Shown piece after piece: positions 33,739 through 42,627 of a stretch of 64,000 bases of DNA. The DNA is from Clostridiaceae bacterium (GTDB taxonomy: Bacteria; Bacillota; Clostridia; Oscillospirales; Butyricicoccaceae). The notes under the pieces were generated by a model. It did not search any database and was not told where the DNA came from. It saw only the letters and a program-made list of their open reading frames with translations. How positions within the stretch are numbered: the stretch's first letter is position 1; each line of letters begins with the position of its first letter. The translations under genes and the position numbers were made by a program. The stretch spans positions 1-64,000 of the forward strand of contig JAEDEU010000001.1 in the NCBI GenBank assembly GCA_016293155.1, in the 5' to 3' direction.

Positions 33739-34607
33739 GCGAACTGACTGCGGCACTGCCGAAAACCCGAAACCAGAAGGACTGCGAAAAAATCAAAAGC
33801 CCGCTGTCCGTCCTGCTGCGCGTGCTTGTCTGGGGCGCAGCGCTCCTGACCTTCCTTTCCCTGTTTTTCCTCATCGGCTTTATTCTGGTCAAGGGCATTC
33901 CGAACCTGAAGCCGAGCCTGTTCTCCCTGAACTATACGTCGGAGAACGTATCCATGCTTCCGTCCATCATCAACACGGTAAAAATGCTGCTGCTTGCACT
34001 GGCGATCTCCGGTCCGATCAGTATCTTCACTGCGATTTATCTGGTGGAATACGCGAAGCGCGGCAATAAGCTGGTAAAGGTCATCCGTATGACGGCGGAG
34101 ACACTGGCGGGCATTCCGTCCATCGTGTACGGCCTGTTCGGCGCGCTGTTCTTCGTCGGCGCACTGAAGTGGGATCTGTCCCTGATGGCAGGTGCCATGA
34201 CGCTGGCGATCATGGTTCTGCCGCTTATCATGCGCAACACGGAGGAGGCGCTCATGAGTGTTCCGGACGCCTACCGTGAGGCGAGCTTCGGTCTGGGCGC
34301 GGGCAGACTGCGCACCATCTTCCGCATCATTCTGCCGGCCGCTGTGCCGGGCATCCTCTCCGGCGTGATTCTGGCAATCGGACGCATCGTCGGTGAGACA
34401 GCAGCACTGCTGTATACCGCAGGCACGGCAACCAAGCTGGGCGGCGTGATGGATTCCGGACGCACGCTGGCGGTGCATATGTACTCGCTCTCCGGCGAGG
34501 GTCTGCATACCAATGAGGCGTATGCAACGGCGGTTGTCCTGCTGGTTACTGTACTGATTATCAATGCGCTGTCTTCGCTGGCCGCGAAGAAGCTGACCAA
34601 GGCATAA
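33735..34607 (+). CDS. pstA: Phosphate ABC transporter permease PstA
   Basis: PstA pairs with PstC to form the phosphate channel. The 290-residue protein has a short cytoplasmic lead (about 25 residues), about six helices, TLAGIPSIVYGLFGALFF and the EAA-like loop DAYREASFGLGAGRLRTIF. GRIVGETAALLYTAG is also typical. It overlaps pstC by four bases and is followed after 13 bases by pstB. Confidence 0.95.
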   Translation: MSELTAALPKTRNQKDCEKIKSPLSVLLRVLVWGAALLTFLSLFFLIGFILVKGIPNLKPSLFSLNYTSENVSMLPSIINTVKMLLLALAISGPISIFTAIYLVEYAKRGNKLVKVIRMTAETLAGIPSIVYGLFGALFFVGALKWDLSLMAGAMTLAIMVLPLIMRNTEEALMSVPDAYREASFGLGAGRLRTIFRIILPAAVPGILSGVILAIGRIVGETAALLYTAGTATKLGGVMDSGRTLAVHMYSLSGEGLHTNEAYATAVVLLVTVLIINALSSLAAKKLTKA

Positions 34608-34620
34608 AAGGAGTCATTCC

Positions 34621-35394
34621 ATGAGCAATACTGCGATCAATCATAAAACCAAATTTTCTATATCCGATCTGGATTTGTACTATACCCAGTTCCACGCACT
34701 CAAAAACATCAATCTGGACATTCCGGAGCGTCAGGTCACGGCTTTTATCGGACCGTCCGGCTGCGGCAAGTCCACCCTGCTCAAGACGCTCAACCGCATG
34801 AACGATCTGGTTGAGGGCTGCCGCATCGAGGGCAGAGTCACCCTGGACGAGGAGGATATTTTTGGCGCAATGGATGTGAACCTGCTGCGCCGCCGCGTCG
34901 GCATGGTGTTCCAGAAGCCGAATCCGTTTCCGATGAGCATCTATGACAACATCGCCTACGGTCCGCGCACCCACGGCATCAAAAAACGTTCTCAGCTGGA
35001 CGAGATCGTGGAAAAGAGCCTGCGTCAGGCGGCAATCTGGGACGAGGTCAAGGATCGTCTTGGCAAGTCCGCGCTGGGCATGTCCGGCGGACAGCAGCAG
35101 AGACTGTGCATCGCCCGCGCACTGGCGGTTGAGCCGGAGGTTCTGCTGATGGATGAGCCGACCTCCGCACTCGACCCGATCTCTACATCCAAGGTTGAGG
35201 ATCTGGTACAGGAGCTGCGGGACGATTACACCATCGTGATGGTGACCCACAATATGCAGCAGGCAACCCGTGTGTCCGACAACACTGCATTCTTCCTGCT
35301 GGGCGAGGTCGTGGAGTACGACCGCACCGAAAAGCTGTTCTCGATGCCGAACGACAAGCGCACCGAGGATTACATCAGCGGACGCTTCGGCTGA
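34621..35394 (+). CDS. pstB: Phosphate ABC transporter ATPase PstB
   Basis: PstB drives phosphate uptake. The 257-residue ATPase has Walker A GPSGCGKST, the PstB Q-loop VFQKPNPFPMSIYDN, signature GMSGGQQQRLCIARAL, Walker B VLLMDEPTSALDP and the switch His in MVTHN. AAAGGAG precedes the ATG. Confidence 0.96.
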   Translation: MSNTAINHKTKFSISDLDLYYTQFHALKNINLDIPERQVTAFIGPSGCGKSTLLKTLNRMNDLVEGCRIEGRVTLDEEDIFGAMDVNLLRRRVGMVFQKPNPFPMSIYDNIAYGPRTHGIKKRSQLDEIVEKSLRQAAIWDEVKDRLGKSALGMSGGQQQRLCIARALAVEPEVLLMDEPTSALDPISTSKVEDLVQELRDDYTIVMVTHNMQQATRVSDNTAFFLLGEVVEYDRTEKLFSMPNDKRTEDYISGRFG

Positions 35395-35412
35395 TACGGG
35401 GAGGAAAATATC

Positions 35413-36075
35413 ATGCGAAACAGATTTGACAAGCAGCTGACAGAGATGAACCATGAGCTGATGAGCATGGCAATGCTGGTCGAAAGCTCGATTTCCATGG
35501 CGGTTGCCGCAATGCAGCAGAACGATGCCGAGCTGGCGAAGAACATTATTCTCAAGGATGACGAAATCGACCATAAGGAGCGCGAGATTGAGCGCATGTG
35601 CTTCATGCTGCTGCTGTCCCAGCAGCCGGTGGCGGGCGATCTGCGTTCGATTTCCACCGTGCTCAAGATGCTGACCGATCTTGAACGCATCGGTGACCAC
35701 GCATCGGACATCTCCGAAATCACCGTGATGAATGCGGACAAGGCGCTGGAGCTCCCGGAATACATCCCCCAAATGGCGGAAACGGCGGGGCTGATGGTGC
35801 GCAACGCGATTGACGCATTTATCCAGAAGGATCTGGTCAAGGCGCGCTCGGTGATCCGCAATGACGACATCGTGGATGACCTGTTCCTCGCGCTGAGAAA
35901 CGAGCTGATTGACAGCATCCGCACCCGCGGGAATACGCTGGACGGCGAGCAGACGCTGGATATGCTGATGGTGGGCAAATACTTTGAACGCATCGGTGAC
36001 CATGCGGTGAATATTGCCGAGTGGGTTGTATTTGATATCACCGGCAGACACAAGGACGATACGGTCGCGGGCTGA
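35413..36075 (+). CDS. phoU: Phosphate signalling complex protein PhoU
   Basis: PhoU is a metal-binding three-helix repeat protein that connects PstB with the PhoR kinase and restrains uptake when phosphate is plentiful. The 220-residue protein shows both repeats, each with the LERIGDHA-type acidic motif: DLERIGDHASDI (first repeat) and YFERIGDHAVNIAEW (second). It closes the pst operon, 18 bases after pstB. Confidence 0.94.
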   Translation: MRNRFDKQLTEMNHELMSMAMLVESSISMAVAAMQQNDAELAKNIILKDDEIDHKEREIERMCFMLLLSQQPVAGDLRSISTVLKMLTDLERIGDHASDISEITVMNADKALELPEYIPQMAETAGLMVRNAIDAFIQKDLVKARSVIRNDDIVDDLFLALRNELIDSIRTRGNTLDGEQTLDMLMVGKYFERIGDHAVNIAEWVVFDITGRHKDDTVAG

Positions 36076-36099
36076 TTTTACAAATAAGGTGCACGAAAA

Positions 36100-36142
36100 C
36101 AGCAAAAGACTTTGGGATATCTGCCCGAAGTCTTTCTTTTGT
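36100..36142 (+). terminator. Terminator of the pst-phoU operon
   Basis: AAAGACTTTGGG and CCCGAAGTCTTT form a stem with one mismatch around a seven-base loop, followed by CTTTT. It separates phoU from the phoP promoter. Confidence 0.82.
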
Positions 36143-36149
36143 GCGCTGT

Positions 36150-36205
36150 TTTACACAGATTTTACAATATGGAAAATTGAGATTTTACATTGCGCCTGTT
36201 ATACT
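36150..36205 (+). promoter_or_regulatory. phoP promoter with PhoP-box-like direct repeats
   Basis: TTTACA occurs at 36150, 36161 and 36184, and the -10 TATACT at 36200-36205. The block GATTTTACA, then CGCCTG, then TATACT is shared with the pstS promoter, as are the repeat distances (11 and 23). This suggests that phoPR is autoregulated together with pst. Confidence 0.7.
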
Positions 36206-36249
36206 ATAACCGAGATCGTGTTATTGGAACAACTGAAAGAGGGAGCAAT

Positions 36250-36936
36250 ATGCAGAAATTAAAGGTTGCCATTGTAGAGGATGACGAGAGCATCCGAAAT
36301 CTGGTGCAGTACGCGCTGGAAAACAGTGGAATGGAGGTAAGCAGCTACTGTGACGGCCGCGCATTTACCGAATCGCTGAGCAGACAGATTCCGCAGATTC
36401 TGCTGCTGGATATCATGCTGCCGGATGAGGACGGCATTTCCATCCTGCGCCGCCTCAAGAGCGATGCGGCAACCGCACAGCTGCCGGTGATTATGCTGAC
36501 CGCAAAGTCCGGCGAGTTTGATAAGGTACAGTGTCTGGACAGCGGCGCGGATGACTATGTGGTCAAGCCGTTCGGCGTGATGGAGCTGATCTCGCGCATC
36601 CGTGCGCTGGCGCGCCGCTCCAATCTGGAGGCGCAGGATCATCTGCTCACCTGCGGCGGCATCTCGGTGGACATTCCGCGCCATCGCGTCTGGTCGTCCG
36701 GGGAGGAGGTACAGCTGACGCTCAAGGAATTTGACCTGCTTGCGCTGCTGATGAGCAATCGCGGCGTGGTGCTCAACCGAGACCGCATTATGAGTGCGGT
36801 CTGGAGCTGTGACTTTGAGGGCGAGACCCGAACGATTGATATCCACGTCAATACGCTGCGCAAAAAGCTGGGCGAAAACGGCGCGCTGATCCAGACCGTC
36901 CGCGGCATCGGATATAAGGTCAGTGACGGACAATGA
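36250..36936 (+). CDS. phoP: Response regulator PhoP (PhoB-like, OmpR family)
   Basis: The 228-residue protein has a receiver domain with the acidic pocket (Glu10, Asp11, Asp12), phospho-acceptor Asp54 in LLLDIMLPDEDG and Lys in VVKPFGVMEL. An OmpR-type winged helix follows, with VQLTLKEFDLLALLM, TRTIDIHVNTLRKKLG and TVRGIGYKV. I start at the ATG at 36250, with GAGGGAG upstream. It overlaps the kinase gene by four bases. It would bind the TTTACA repeats upstream of its own gene and pstS. Confidence 0.94.
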   Translation: MQKLKVAIVEDDESIRNLVQYALENSGMEVSSYCDGRAFTESLSRQIPQILLLDIMLPDEDGISILRRLKSDAATAQLPVIMLTAKSGEFDKVQCLDSGADDYVVKPFGVMELISRIRALARRSNLEAQDHLLTCGGISVDIPRHRVWSSGEEVQLTLKEFDLLALLMSNRGVVLNRDRIMSAVWSCDFEGETRTIDIHVNTLRKKLGENGALIQTVRGIGYKVSDGQ

Positions 36937-38642
36937 GAAAACGAATTTATCGGTCGCTGTGTATGGTAGGCATCGTCGGCGTGCTGCTGACGGCAGTGCT
37001 GTCCGCGATTGTGTCCTTCCAGCTGACGGCGGATATCACACGACAGGATGTGCGCGAAATGGCGGATATTCTGTCCGGAATTTATGACGATATCGACCCG
37101 CAGGACGAGGCGGGGGTTGAGCGGCTGCTCAGCTCGGTGCCGGAAAATGTCCGCGTGTCCTATATCGGTTCGGACGGCACCGTCCTGTATGACTCTGCGG
37201 GCGACACCCGTCTGATGAACAATCACAGGAACCGCCAGGAGATCGAACAGGCGCAGGAAAACGGCACCGGTCAGGCATCCCGTCTCTCGGACACGCTGGG
37301 AAACTACACCTACTATTATGCAGTGCGGCTGGATGACGGTACGGTGCTGCGTCTGGCAACAGCCTATTCCGGCATCTGGGCGGGCTTTAGCCGCTCGGGC
37401 ATCATCACGGTGCTGCTGATCGTTGTGGTGGTATTCTGTGCGCTCAAGATTTCCAAGCGTATGACGCAGCGGCTTCTGATGCCGGTGGAGCAGGTGGCAG
37501 TGGATCTGGAAAACATCAACGAGGATCTGGTTTATGAGGAACTGGTTCCGTTTTTGACCAAAATCCGCCGTCAGCGCGAGGAGATTGAGGAGCAGATTGC
37601 CGGTCTCCAGATGCAGCGCGACACCATCAGCGTGATTACCAAGAGCATGAAGGAGGGACTGGTGTTCCTGTCCTCCCGTCGTGTTATTTTGAGCATTAAT
37701 CAGAGCGCCATCCGCCTGCTCACCGGGCGCAAGGTGATGGATAAGTACAGCGTGGTCGGCAGGGAGCTGATGATGCTCAGCCGCCTGCCGGAGCTGAATG
37801 AGAGCGTGGATCGGGCACTGGAGGGCAAGTCCGCGGATGCGGCGATTCATGTGCGCGGACGCATCCTGCATGTGTTTGCCAATCCGGCGTCGATCGGGGA
37901 TGAGGTGGATGGAGCTGTGGTCGTGATTATTGATGAAACCGAACGCCGTCTGGCAGAGCAGATGCGGCAGGAGTTTTCCGCCAACGTATCGCATGAGCTG
38001 AAAACGCCGCTGACGTCGATTTCCGGCTATGCGGAAATGATGGAGTGCGGACTGGTATCCTCGGAGAAGGATATGAAGGAATTTGCCGCACGCATCCATA
38101 AGGAGGCGCTGCGCCTGATTGCGCTGATTGAGGACATTATCCGCCTGTCGCGCATCGAGGAGAGCGGCACAGCGAGCTTCATCCCGTGCAGTCTGCGGGA
38201 GATCGCCGCATCCGCCGTGGACTCGCTCCAGACGGTAGCGGAGCGCGACAGCGTCACGCTCACACTGTCCGGAGAAGCCGGACTGGTCTGCGGAGACTCC
38301 GTGATGCTGTATGAGCTGATTTACAATCTGACCGAAAATGCCATCAAATACAACCGGGTCGGCGGAAAGGTGGATGTGAGCATCCGGGAGGAAAATGACC
38401 GCGCGGTGTTCTGTGTCAAGGATACCGGCGTGGGCATTCCGGAGGACTCACAGCGGCGCGTCTTTGAGCGCTTTTACCGCGTGGACAAGAGCCGCTCCAA
38501 GCTGACCGGCGGCACCGGTCTGGGGCTGTCCATCGTCAAGCACATCGCGGAGCGCCACGGCGCACGCATCGAGCTGCACAGCACCTACGGCGTAGGCACG
38601 GAGATTTCCGTATTCTTCCCGCTGATGGAACAGAAAGAGTAA
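36933..38642 (+). CDS. phoR: Phosphate sensor histidine kinase PhoR
   Basis: The 569-residue membrane kinase has a first helix at about 9-30, an extracytoplasmic domain of about 120 residues, a second helix at about 152-172, a HAMP-like linker and a PAS-like region. The HisKA domain carries His354 in NVSHELKTPLTSI, and the ATPase domain has NLTENAIKYN (N box), VKDTGVGIPED (G1) and GGTGLGLSIVKHIAERHG (G2). It is the partner of PhoP and overlaps it by ATGA. Confidence 0.94.
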   Translation: MRKRIYRSLCMVGIVGVLLTAVLSAIVSFQLTADITRQDVREMADILSGIYDDIDPQDEAGVERLLSSVPENVRVSYIGSDGTVLYDSAGDTRLMNNHRNRQEIEQAQENGTGQASRLSDTLGNYTYYYAVRLDDGTVLRLATAYSGIWAGFSRSGIITVLLIVVVVFCALKISKRMTQRLLMPVEQVAVDLENINEDLVYEELVPFLTKIRRQREEIEEQIAGLQMQRDTISVITKSMKEGLVFLSSRRVILSINQSAIRLLTGRKVMDKYSVVGRELMMLSRLPELNESVDRALEGKSADAAIHVRGRILHVFANPASIGDEVDGAVVVIIDETERRLAEQMRQEFSANVSHELKTPLTSISGYAEMMECGLVSSEKDMKEFAARIHKEALRLIALIEDIIRLSRIEESGTASFIPCSLREIAASAVDSLQTVAERDSVTLTLSGEAGLVCGDSVMLYELIYNLTENAIKYNRVGGKVDVSIREENDRAVFCVKDTGVGIPEDSQRRVFERFYRVDKSRSKLTGGTGLGLSIVKHIAERHGARIELHSTYGVGTEISVFFPLMEQKE

Positions 38643-38644
38643 CA

Positions 38645-38672
38645 AAGGGCAGCCACAAGCGGGCTGCCCTTT
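38645..38672 (+). terminator. Terminator of phoPR
   Basis: AAAGGGCAGCC and GGGCTGCCCTTT form a stem around a short loop ending in TTTCTC, directly after the phoR stop. Confidence 0.85.
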
Positions 38673-38685
38673 CTCATATGTATGC

Positions 38686-38713
38686 AAAAATCCCTCTGCC
38701 AAAGCAGAGGGAT
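38686..38713 (-). terminator. Terminator of the Na/Pi cotransporter gene
   Basis: On the minus strand, AATCCCTCTGC and GCAGAGGGATT pair around TTTG, followed by TTT. It lies five bases beyond the convergent gene. Confidence 0.88.
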
Positions 38714-38718
38714 TGCGT

Positions 38719-40488
38719 TTATGCCGGATCGTTCAGTGTTTCCAGATAACGGCGGGAGAATGCCGCCATTTCCTTGTCGAAGAGCTCCTGATTGCTTTCC
38801 TTGTAGCTGTGGGTGTCGAATTTCTCCGCGCCCTCGCTCAGCTGAATGGTGTAAACATTGATGTTGTAGCAGTGGTCGGAGATCTTTTCCAGATCGTGGA
38901 TGAAGTCCAAAAAGTTCAGACCGGTGATGACCTGACATTCGCCCTGGTTCAGGCGGTCAATGTGGCGGCTCTTGAGCAGACCCTCGCAGATGTCAATGAC
39001 ATCCTCCAGCGGCAGAACGGATTTTGCGATATCGCTCGAACGGGTCTGATATGCCTCAACCGTCTTGGTCAGCATTTCGCTGACTGCGGCGATAATGATT
39101 TGAAGCTCATGATGCGCACCCGGAGAGAACGACAGATCATCCGAACGGAAGCGCTGCAAGCGGGAATAGATGTTTTCGCAGTAATCGCCGATTTTTTCGA
39201 AGTCGGTGATGGCATGGAGCATCTGGGTATGCAGATGGCGCGAGCCGACCGGCATCTGGCTGCTCGGCAGACCCATCAGGTACTTGCCGATTTCAACCTC
39301 CGCCACATCAATGAATTCTTCATTTTTATTAAAGGCTTCCTCGTCCAGCGGGGCATTCTTGTCCAGCAGAGCGGCGGATACAAGATTGAAGTTGGTCTGT
39401 GCTGCGGAGGCCATGCTGCCGATGCAGCGGTGGGACTGCTCCAGTGCAACCGTCGGAGTCTTGTAAAAGCGCGGATCCAGCGGAGCCAGCGGGGACTTCT
39501 CCTCCACCTCGTCCTTGATGGTCAGCTCTGCCAGCTTGACCAGAACACCGTTGAGCGGGATAAAGATCAAAGTAGCGACGAGATTGAAGATCAGGTGGAA
39601 GTTTGCAATGCCGCCCTTGTCGATTGCGGAATCCCAGAACGAGAAGCCGATAAAGGACTGATAGGCATAGACACCGATCAGGAAGAGCAGGGTGCCGAGG
39701 AAGTTGAAGTACAGATGAATCATCGAAGCGCGGCGCGCATTTTTGGTTGCGCCGATCGAGGACAGCAGCGCGGTCACACAGGTACCGATGTTCTGACCCA
39801 GAATGATCGGAATGGCAGCGGAATACGAGATCATGCCCGTTGTGGACAGCGCCTGTAGAATACCGATGGAAGCGGACGAGCTCTGCACGGCTGCGGTGAC
39901 GATTACGCCGACCAGTACGCCCATGACCGGATTGGAGAAGCGGGTAAACAGCTGCTGGAACTCCGGAATGTCACGCAGGGGAGTGAGTGCACCCTCCATG
40001 GTTGCCATACCGATGAACAGCACGCCGAAGCCGATCAGGATATCGCCGATGTTGCGCTTGGTCTTGTTGTTGCCTGCGGTGACAATCACAATGACACCGA
40101 TAAAGACCAGAATATAACACAGGTTGGACGGCTTGAGCACCGACATGATGATGGAGGAGCCTGCATCGCCCGAGCCGAGACGGAGCAGCTGGGAGGTGAC
40201 TGTGGTACCGATGTTGGCACCCAGGATCACGCCGACACACTGCTTCAGGTTCATGATACCGGCATTGACGAAGCCCACGACCATGACTGTGGTGGCAGAG
40301 GAGCTTTGGATGACGGCGGTAACCGCAATACCCATGAGCAGGGCGCGGAATACCGTACCGGTCATTTTTTCCAGGATGCGTTCCAGCTTCGCGCCTGCCG
40401 CGCGTTCCAGACCGCCGCTCATCGTCGTCATGCCGTAGATAAACAGGGCAAGACCGCCGACCAGCCGAATGATTGATAAAATGTCCAT
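38719..40488 (-). CDS. Na/Pi cotransporter with C-terminal PhoU domain (NptA-like)
   Basis: The 589-residue protein has an N-terminal membrane region (about 1-330) with the two inverted QSSS repeats typical of Na/Pi cotransporters (TAVIQSSSATTVMVVGFV and TAAVQSSSASIGILQAL). The glycine-rich GANIGTTVTS and GQNIGTCVTA accompany them. A PhoU-like helical domain follows at the C-terminus (DFEKIGDYCENI, DLEKISDHCYNI). Sodium-driven, low-affinity phosphate import or export is the expected role. AAAGGAA precedes the ATG, and TTTACAT repeats 11 bp apart lie upstream. Confidence 0.92.
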   Translation of the reverse strand: MDILSIIRLVGGLALFIYGMTTMSGGLERAAGAKLERILEKMTGTVFRALLMGIAVTAVIQSSSATTVMVVGFVNAGIMNLKQCVGVILGANIGTTVTSQLLRLGSGDAGSSIIMSVLKPSNLCYILVFIGVIVIVTAGNNKTKRNIGDILIGFGVLFIGMATMEGALTPLRDIPEFQQLFTRFSNPVMGVLVGVIVTAAVQSSSASIGILQALSTTGMISYSAAIPIILGQNIGTCVTALLSSIGATKNARRASMIHLYFNFLGTLLFLIGVYAYQSFIGFSFWDSAIDKGGIANFHLIFNLVATLIFIPLNGVLVKLAELTIKDEVEEKSPLAPLDPRFYKTPTVALEQSHRCIGSMASAAQTNFNLVSAALLDKNAPLDEEAFNKNEEFIDVAEVEIGKYLMGLPSSQMPVGSRHLHTQMLHAITDFEKIGDYCENIYSRLQRFRSDDLSFSPGAHHELQIIIAAVSEMLTKTVEAYQTRSSDIAKSVLPLEDVIDICEGLLKSRHIDRLNQGECQVITGLNFLDFIHDLEKISDHCYNINVYTIQLSEGAEKFDTHSYKESNQELFDKEMAAFSRRYLETLNDPA

Positions 40489-40517
40489 AATGTGATTCCT
40501 TTTTCAAATTTCTTCTG

Positions 40518-40543
40518 TGTGTTCTCTTGCGGCAGAGAACACA
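40518..40543 (-). promoter_or_regulatory. Hairpin in the leader of the Na/Pi cotransporter gene
   Basis: A nine-bp perfect inverted repeat (TGTGTTCTC with GAGAACACA) surrounds an eight-base loop about 30 bases before the start codon. No T-run follows on the minus strand, so it is not a terminator. It could stabilise the message or bind a regulator. Confidence 0.5.
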
Positions 40544-40618
40544 GCTGCGTTCCCTGCCATCCATTACTAACTATAACATGATACTTATTTTACACAAACC
40601 AACAAAGCGTCAATTTTA

Positions 40619-40635
40619 TGTAAAATCCATGTAAA
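40619..40635 (-). promoter_or_regulatory. PhoP-box-like repeat pair upstream of the Na/Pi cotransporter
   Basis: On the minus strand, TTTACA appears twice exactly 11 bp apart (40630-40635 and 40619-40624), within CTTTACATGGATTTTACAT. This is the same unit and spacing as before pstS and phoP. The downstream -10 is not clear. Confidence 0.55.
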
Positions 40636-40639
40636 GTTT

Positions 40640-40900
40640 CCGGAAAGTCTGTCTTCTTTCCGCACCTATTTTATTATATCGGATTTGAATCTAAAATGCT
40701 ATATTAAAATCAATTGTTCCACGTAGAAGTCGAAAAAATGAATTTTTGCAGGCGGATAGCTGTAAAAAATAAGAAAATAATCTGTTTCGCACACAGAAAA
40801 ACAAAGGTTACTGCACGGAATTATGAAAACGATTTCCTTTATATTGTACAATATGCACAAAAAACGGGCGGGATATACCTGCTCTGTAAAAGACAGACGA
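40640..40900. other. AT-rich intergenic stretch with a 14-bp palindrome
   Basis: No convincing gene lies here. The notable element is the perfect palindrome ATATTGTACAATAT at 40841-40854. A 65-codon ORF (40714-40911) has no good ribosome site and runs into the glnS terminator, so I leave it out. Confidence 0.5.
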
Positions 40901-40929
40901 AAAGCCGCTGACGGAAATCCGTCAGCGGC
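40901..40929 (-). terminator. Terminator of glnS
   Basis: GCCGCTGACGG and CCGTCAGCGGC form an 11-bp perfect stem with a four-base loop, followed on the minus strand by TTTTC. Confidence 0.88.
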
Positions 40930-40944
40930 GGTAAAAATGCGGGA

Positions 40945-42603
40945 TTATTTTGCGTCCGGCTTGAAGCTGTCCTTCAGGGAGACGATGCGGTTATAGCGTC
41001 CGTCCTTCTCCTTGATGTAGTAGCCCATGCGGACAAACTGCATATGCTCACCCGCCGGAACGTCGGCAATAGACGGCTCCAGCTTACAGCCGGTGAGCAC
41101 CTTGAGCGAATCCGGATTGAGGAAATCCAGATAGCTTTTTCCCTCCGGCACATCTGCCGTGTTGGAGAGGGTGAACAGGTTGTCATACAGATACAGGTCA
41201 GCGTCCAGCGCGTGTGCGGCGGAAACCCAGTGGATGGTGCCGCGTACCTTGCGTCCGTCAGCCGGCATACCGTTGCGGGTTTCGAGGTCTGCGGTGCAGC
41301 GGATTTCGACCACGTTGCCGTTCTCGTCCTGAACCGCCTCCTGGAATTTTACGATATACGCACCCATCAGGCGAACCTCTCCGCCCGGCTTGAGGCGCTG
41401 GAACTTCGGCGGCGGAACCAGTGCAAAGTCGCTGCGCTCAATCCACAGCTCGCGGCTGAACGGAACCTCGCGCACGCCGGTCTCCGGCTGGCGCGGGTTG
41501 TTGGCAACCTCGAAGTACTCGACCTGATCCTCCGGATAGTTGGTGATGACCAGCTTGACCGGCTCGGTGACTGCCATGCGGCGCAGAGCGGTGTCGTTCA
41601 GCTCGTTGCGGATGCAGTATTCGAGCAGCTTGATATCCACGAGGCTGTCCGTCTTGGCGATGCCGGCGCGCATGACGAACTCCAGAATGGCACTCGGCGT
41701 ATAGCCGCGGCGGCGCAGACCGGACAGGGTGGGCATACGCGGGTCATCCCAGCCCTCGACCTTGCCGGTCTCGACCAGCTCGCGCAGATAGCGCTTGGAC
41801 ATGACGGTGTTGGTCACATTCAGGCGGGCAAACTCGCGCTGCTTCGGACGGGACGGCAGGCACGGTGCACAGTTCTCCACCACCCAGTCGTACAGCGGAC
41901 GATGGTTTTCGAACTCAATCGAGCACATGGAATGCGTGATATGCTCCATCGCGTCCTGAATCGGATGCGCGAAGTCGTACAGCGGATAGATGCACCATGC
42001 GTTGCCGATGCGGTGATGCTCCGCGTGAACGATACGGTAGATTGCCGGATCGCGCAGGTTCATATTCGGGGAAGCCATGTCGATCTTGGCGCGCAGGGTC
42101 TTGGCACCGTCCGGATACTTATCCGCGCGCATTTCCTCGAACAGGCGCAGGTTTTCCTCGACCGAACGGTCACGGTACGGGCTGTTCTTGCCCGGCTCCT
42201 TCAGGGTGCCGCGGTATTCGCGCATCTGCTCGGCGTTTAGGTCGCAGACATATGCCTTGCCCTCCTTGATGAGGTGAACCGCGCATTCATAGCATTTTTC
42301 AAAATAATCCGAGCCGTAGAAGATGCCGCCGGACGGCTGGCTGCCGGTCAGCCAGGTGATGTCCTGCTGGATGGACTGTACATATTCGTCGTCCTCGCGC
42401 ACCGGATTGGTGTCGTCGAAGCGCAGATTGAACAGACCGTTGTAGCGCTGTGCAATCGACCAGTTGATAAAGATCGCCTTTGCGGAGCCGATGTGCAGAT
42501 AGCCGTTCGGCTCGGGCGGGAAGCGGGTGTGAATACGCTCGCTCAGTCCGTTTTCGATATCCTCATCAATGATATCCGTCAGAAAATTGGATGTGAATTC
42601 CAT
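40945..42603 (-). CDS. glnS: Glutaminyl-tRNA synthetase
   Basis: GlnRS charges tRNA-Gln directly. The 552-residue protein has the HIGH motif in PPEPNGYLHIGSAKA, LRFDDTNPVREDDEYVQSI and a KMSKS-like VMSKRYLREL, plus a C-terminal beta-barrel anticodon-binding region. A plus-strand GlnRS-free amidotransferase route is common in Firmicutes, so a true GlnRS is noteworthy. The two tRNA-Gln genes elsewhere in the window are its substrates. The ATG at 42603 follows AAAGGGAG. It lies 24 bases after gltX in the same direction. Confidence 0.95.
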   Translation of the reverse strand: MEFTSNFLTDIIDEDIENGLSERIHTRFPPEPNGYLHIGSAKAIFINWSIAQRYNGLFNLRFDDTNPVREDDEYVQSIQQDITWLTGSQPSGGIFYGSDYFEKCYECAVHLIKEGKAYVCDLNAEQMREYRGTLKEPGKNSPYRDRSVEENLRLFEEMRADKYPDGAKTLRAKIDMASPNMNLRDPAIYRIVHAEHHRIGNAWCIYPLYDFAHPIQDAMEHITHSMCSIEFENHRPLYDWVVENCAPCLPSRPKQREFARLNVTNTVMSKRYLRELVETGKVEGWDDPRMPTLSGLRRRGYTPSAILEFVMRAGIAKTDSLVDIKLLEYCIRNELNDTALRRMAVTEPVKLVITNYPEDQVEYFEVANNPRQPETGVREVPFSRELWIERSDFALVPPPKFQRLKPGGEVRLMGAYIVKFQEAVQDENGNVVEIRCTADLETRNGMPADGRKVRGTIHWVSAAHALDADLYLYDNLFTLSNTADVPEGKSYLDFLNPDSLKVLTGCKLEPSIADVPAGEHMQFVRMGYYIKEKDGRYNRIVSLKDSFKPDAK

Positions 42604-42627
42604 AAAAAGTCTCCCTTTTTGTTCCGT

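Noticed and set aside
40714..40911. 65-codon ORF in the Na/Pi to glnS gap
   Set aside because: Basic, low-complexity peptide with no ribosome site, running into the glnS terminator hairpin.
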